From Pseudobdellovibrionaceae bacterium (GTDB lineage Bacteria > Bdellovibrionota > FAC87 > UBA2466 > JACKAF01), in assembly GCA_020635235.1 (NCBI GenBank), contig JACKAF010000001.1, positions 682,001 to 746,000 of the forward strand: a stretch of 64,000 bases of DNA, in the 5' to 3' direction. How positions within the stretch are numbered: the stretch's first letter is position 1; every line of letters begins with the position of its first letter. Of the stretch, positions 62,820 to 64,000 are shown piece by piece. The position numbers and the translations under genes were made by a program. Below the pieces are notes generated by a model. That model ran no database searches. It was not told where the DNA came from and worked only from the letters and a program-made list of their open reading frames with translations.

Positions 62820-63796
62820 ATACTACCGAAAAGAATTCTCCTGAACTTCTTTTTGGAGGCGATGTTAGCGATCTCCTGGAGACGGTGCTCTCCCAACCTG
62901 TCAGAAGTTTGATGGATCGCCCGAGCAAGCGCATTCGGGCACAACTCGTGGAGCTTGGTTTCGAGTTTTCTGGATGCGTACCGGCGCCAGAACTCTGCCA
63001 CGGGTGCGAGCAAGTGGTGGAAGCGGTACACGCCGGATCCTTGGCAATTGATGACATTCAAGACGGGAGCCTCGTTAGGCGCGGGCAGCCCACCTTGCAC
63101 CGCTCACTTGGCGTCCCATTGGCGATCAATACCGGAAACTGGCTATATTTTCGCCCTCTGGAGCAGGTTCGGGAGATGGGGCTGAGTGCTGACCAGGAGT
63201 TGCGCATGTACCGGGCGTACCACCACGCACTGCTGCAAGCACACTATGGGCAGGCACTGGATGTTGGCGTGCCCGTGGATAGCATTTCTCAGTCCAGAGT
63301 CTATGAAGTTTGTCTAAGTTCTTTGGAACTCAAAAGCGGTATGCTGACGTCGCTTGCGTTGGTGCTTGGGGCGATTGCTGGCGGTGCGGAAGAGAGTTTG
63401 GTGCGGGATCTCGATCGCTTTGGCTGTGCGTTTGGGATCGCCCTGCAAATGTTTGATGATTTGGGAAATTTGACCGGGAAGAAAGAGCCGGAAAAAAAGT
63501 GGGAAGATCTTAAGCTGCGGCGACCGAGCTGGTTTTGGGCCTGGCTCTCTAGGCACTTAACCGAAGGGGAGTACCGAGATTTTGTCGCGTGCGTCCAGAG
63601 GCTTCCTGACGAGTTGCGCTTGCAGGAATGGATGGAATCTCATCCTGATTACCTTAAGGGGGCTATCGGCGACGCTCACAAGCATTTAGATTTATGTCTG
63701 GATGAGTTGGGAGCGCAGCTGACATCCGCGATCGAACTGCAGGCCTTTGCGAAATTGAAGGACTTGGGAGGAAGGTTGCGTGTTGCGTACCAATAA
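62816..63796 (+). CDS. crtE: Polyprenyl synthetase, probably geranylgeranyl diphosphate synthase
   Basis: Makes the C20 precursor of carotenoids. The 326 residues have the first Asp-rich motif DDIQD (79-83), a Lys/Arg-rich start [27 protein letters not shown], and a second motif reduced to FDDLGNLTG in which the usual last Asp is Asn. Sequence is rather divergent; the assignment as CrtE rests on its place between crtY and crtI. ATG 62816 chosen for the ATGA overlap. Confidence 0.82.
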   Translation: MNTTEKNSPELLFGGDVSDLLETVLSQPVRSLMDRPSKRIRAQLVELGFEFSGCVPAPELCHGCEQVVEAVHAGSLAIDDIQDGSLVRRGQPTLHRSLGVPLAINTGNWLYFRPLEQVREMGLSADQELRMYRAYHHALLQAHYGQALDVGVPVDSISQSRVYEVCLSSLELKSGMLTSLALVLGAIAGGAEESLVRDLDRFGCAFGIALQMFDDLGNLTGKKEPEKKWEDLKLRRPSWFWAWLSRHLTEGEYRDFVACVQRLPDELRLQEWMESHPDYLKGAIGDAHKHLDLCLDELGAQLTSAIELQAFAKLKDLGGRLRVAYQ

Positions 63797-64000
63797 ATTG
63801 AATGCAGCGGTGATTGGTTCGGGTTTTGGAGGCCTTGCGGCAGCGATACGCTTGCAGGCACGTGGAATACAAACGACCGTTTTGGAAAAACGTGACAAAG
63901 CGGGCGGGCGTGCTTACGTATTCGAGGACTCGGGATTTCGTTTCGATGCGGGCCCAACAGTCATTACAGCGCCCGAGTGTATCGACGAGCTTTTTTCTTT
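63780..64000 (+). CDS. crtI: Phytoene desaturase, N-terminal part cut by window end
   Basis: About 73 residues are visible: the FAD-binding [32 protein letters not shown] and [12 protein letters not shown], diagnostic of CrtI-type desaturases. The likely start is GTG 63780 or TTG 63783, overlapping the previous gene by about 17 bases. The rest lies beyond the window. Confidence 0.9.
   Translation, partial: MLRTNKLNAAVIGSGFGGLAAAIRLQARGIQTTVLEKRDKAGGRAYVFEDSGFRFDAGPTVITAPECIDELFS

Overview
The window is chromosomal DNA of a Gram-negative, aerobic bacterium. LptF/LptG-family and MsbA genes, OmpA-less beta-barrel candidates and lipobox lipoproteins show an outer membrane, and heme A synthesis plus Sco point to a copper cytochrome oxidase. 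The gene mix (carotenoid genes, class III glutamate-cysteine ligase with GshB, PilA beside a PilR-type regulator, a NodU-type carbamoyltransferase, an M64 peptidase, an HTTM protein) fits a Bdellovibrionota/deltaproteobacterial-type genome best. That placement is inference; no rRNA gene or other decisive marker is present.

Layout. 1-5.7 kb is a tight minus-strand operon: alaS, an LptF/LptG permease, def, fmt and rpe (cut by the window edge). 5.8-10.8 kb holds bioB, two small secreted coiled-coil proteins of unknown function, a membrane heterodisulfide-reductase-like Fe-S protein and a nitrilase-family amidase. 10.9-13.2 kb carries both steps of glutathione synthesis as convergent genes (gshB, gshA). 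13.3-16.5 kb starts with tRNA-Ala(CGC) and a duplicated copy of its 3' end, then an NTF2-like protein, a HAD phosphatase, a secreted barrel-like protein and a short RadC. 16.5-21.8 kb has a carbamoyltransferase, a WecA/MraY-like sugar-phosphate transferase and an MsbA-type exporter. 22.1-27.5 kb has a lipoprotein, a Lys-rich coiled coil, ribF, glmU and glmS (UDP-GlcNAc supply). 27.7-29.8 kb is pilA facing pilR across a shared terminator. 30.2-37.2 kb has an HTTM membrane protein and an oppABCDF peptide importer. 37.5-44.1 kb is mixed: chalcone-isomerase-like protein, M64 metallopeptidase, secreted methyltransferase-like protein, metallophosphoesterase, membrane protein, tRNA-Ala(GGC) and a GGDEF protein with a structured leader.

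45.9-52.1 kb is abnormal. At least three recognisable genes (the front half of a subtilase lipoprotein, sppA, cinA), plus a probable outer-membrane protein and a Lys-rich protein, are split over all three frames by small indels. Several indels lie at homopolymer runs, and genes on both strands are affected while the flanks are intact. Consensus error in the assembly is the simplest explanation; a cluster of pseudogenes is the alternative.

52.2-56.3 kb carries a small acidic-tailed protein, mtnA, and an ECF-like sigma factor / anti-sigma pair translationally chained to nadE. 56.4-64 kb is one long plus-strand array behind a good sigma70-type promoter: periplasmic cupredoxin, a small protein resembling the membrane hairpin of oxidase subunit II, ctaA, ctaB, an ABC exporter, sco, then crtY, crtE and crtI (cut by the window end). 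It links oxidase maturation to carotenoid synthesis.

No CRISPR array, insertion sequence, integrase, phage module or defence system was recognised. The most interesting items are the indel island, the structured RNA leader before the GGDEF gene, the duplicated tRNA end, the sigma/anti-sigma/nadE chain and the cupredoxin/COX2-hairpin pair.
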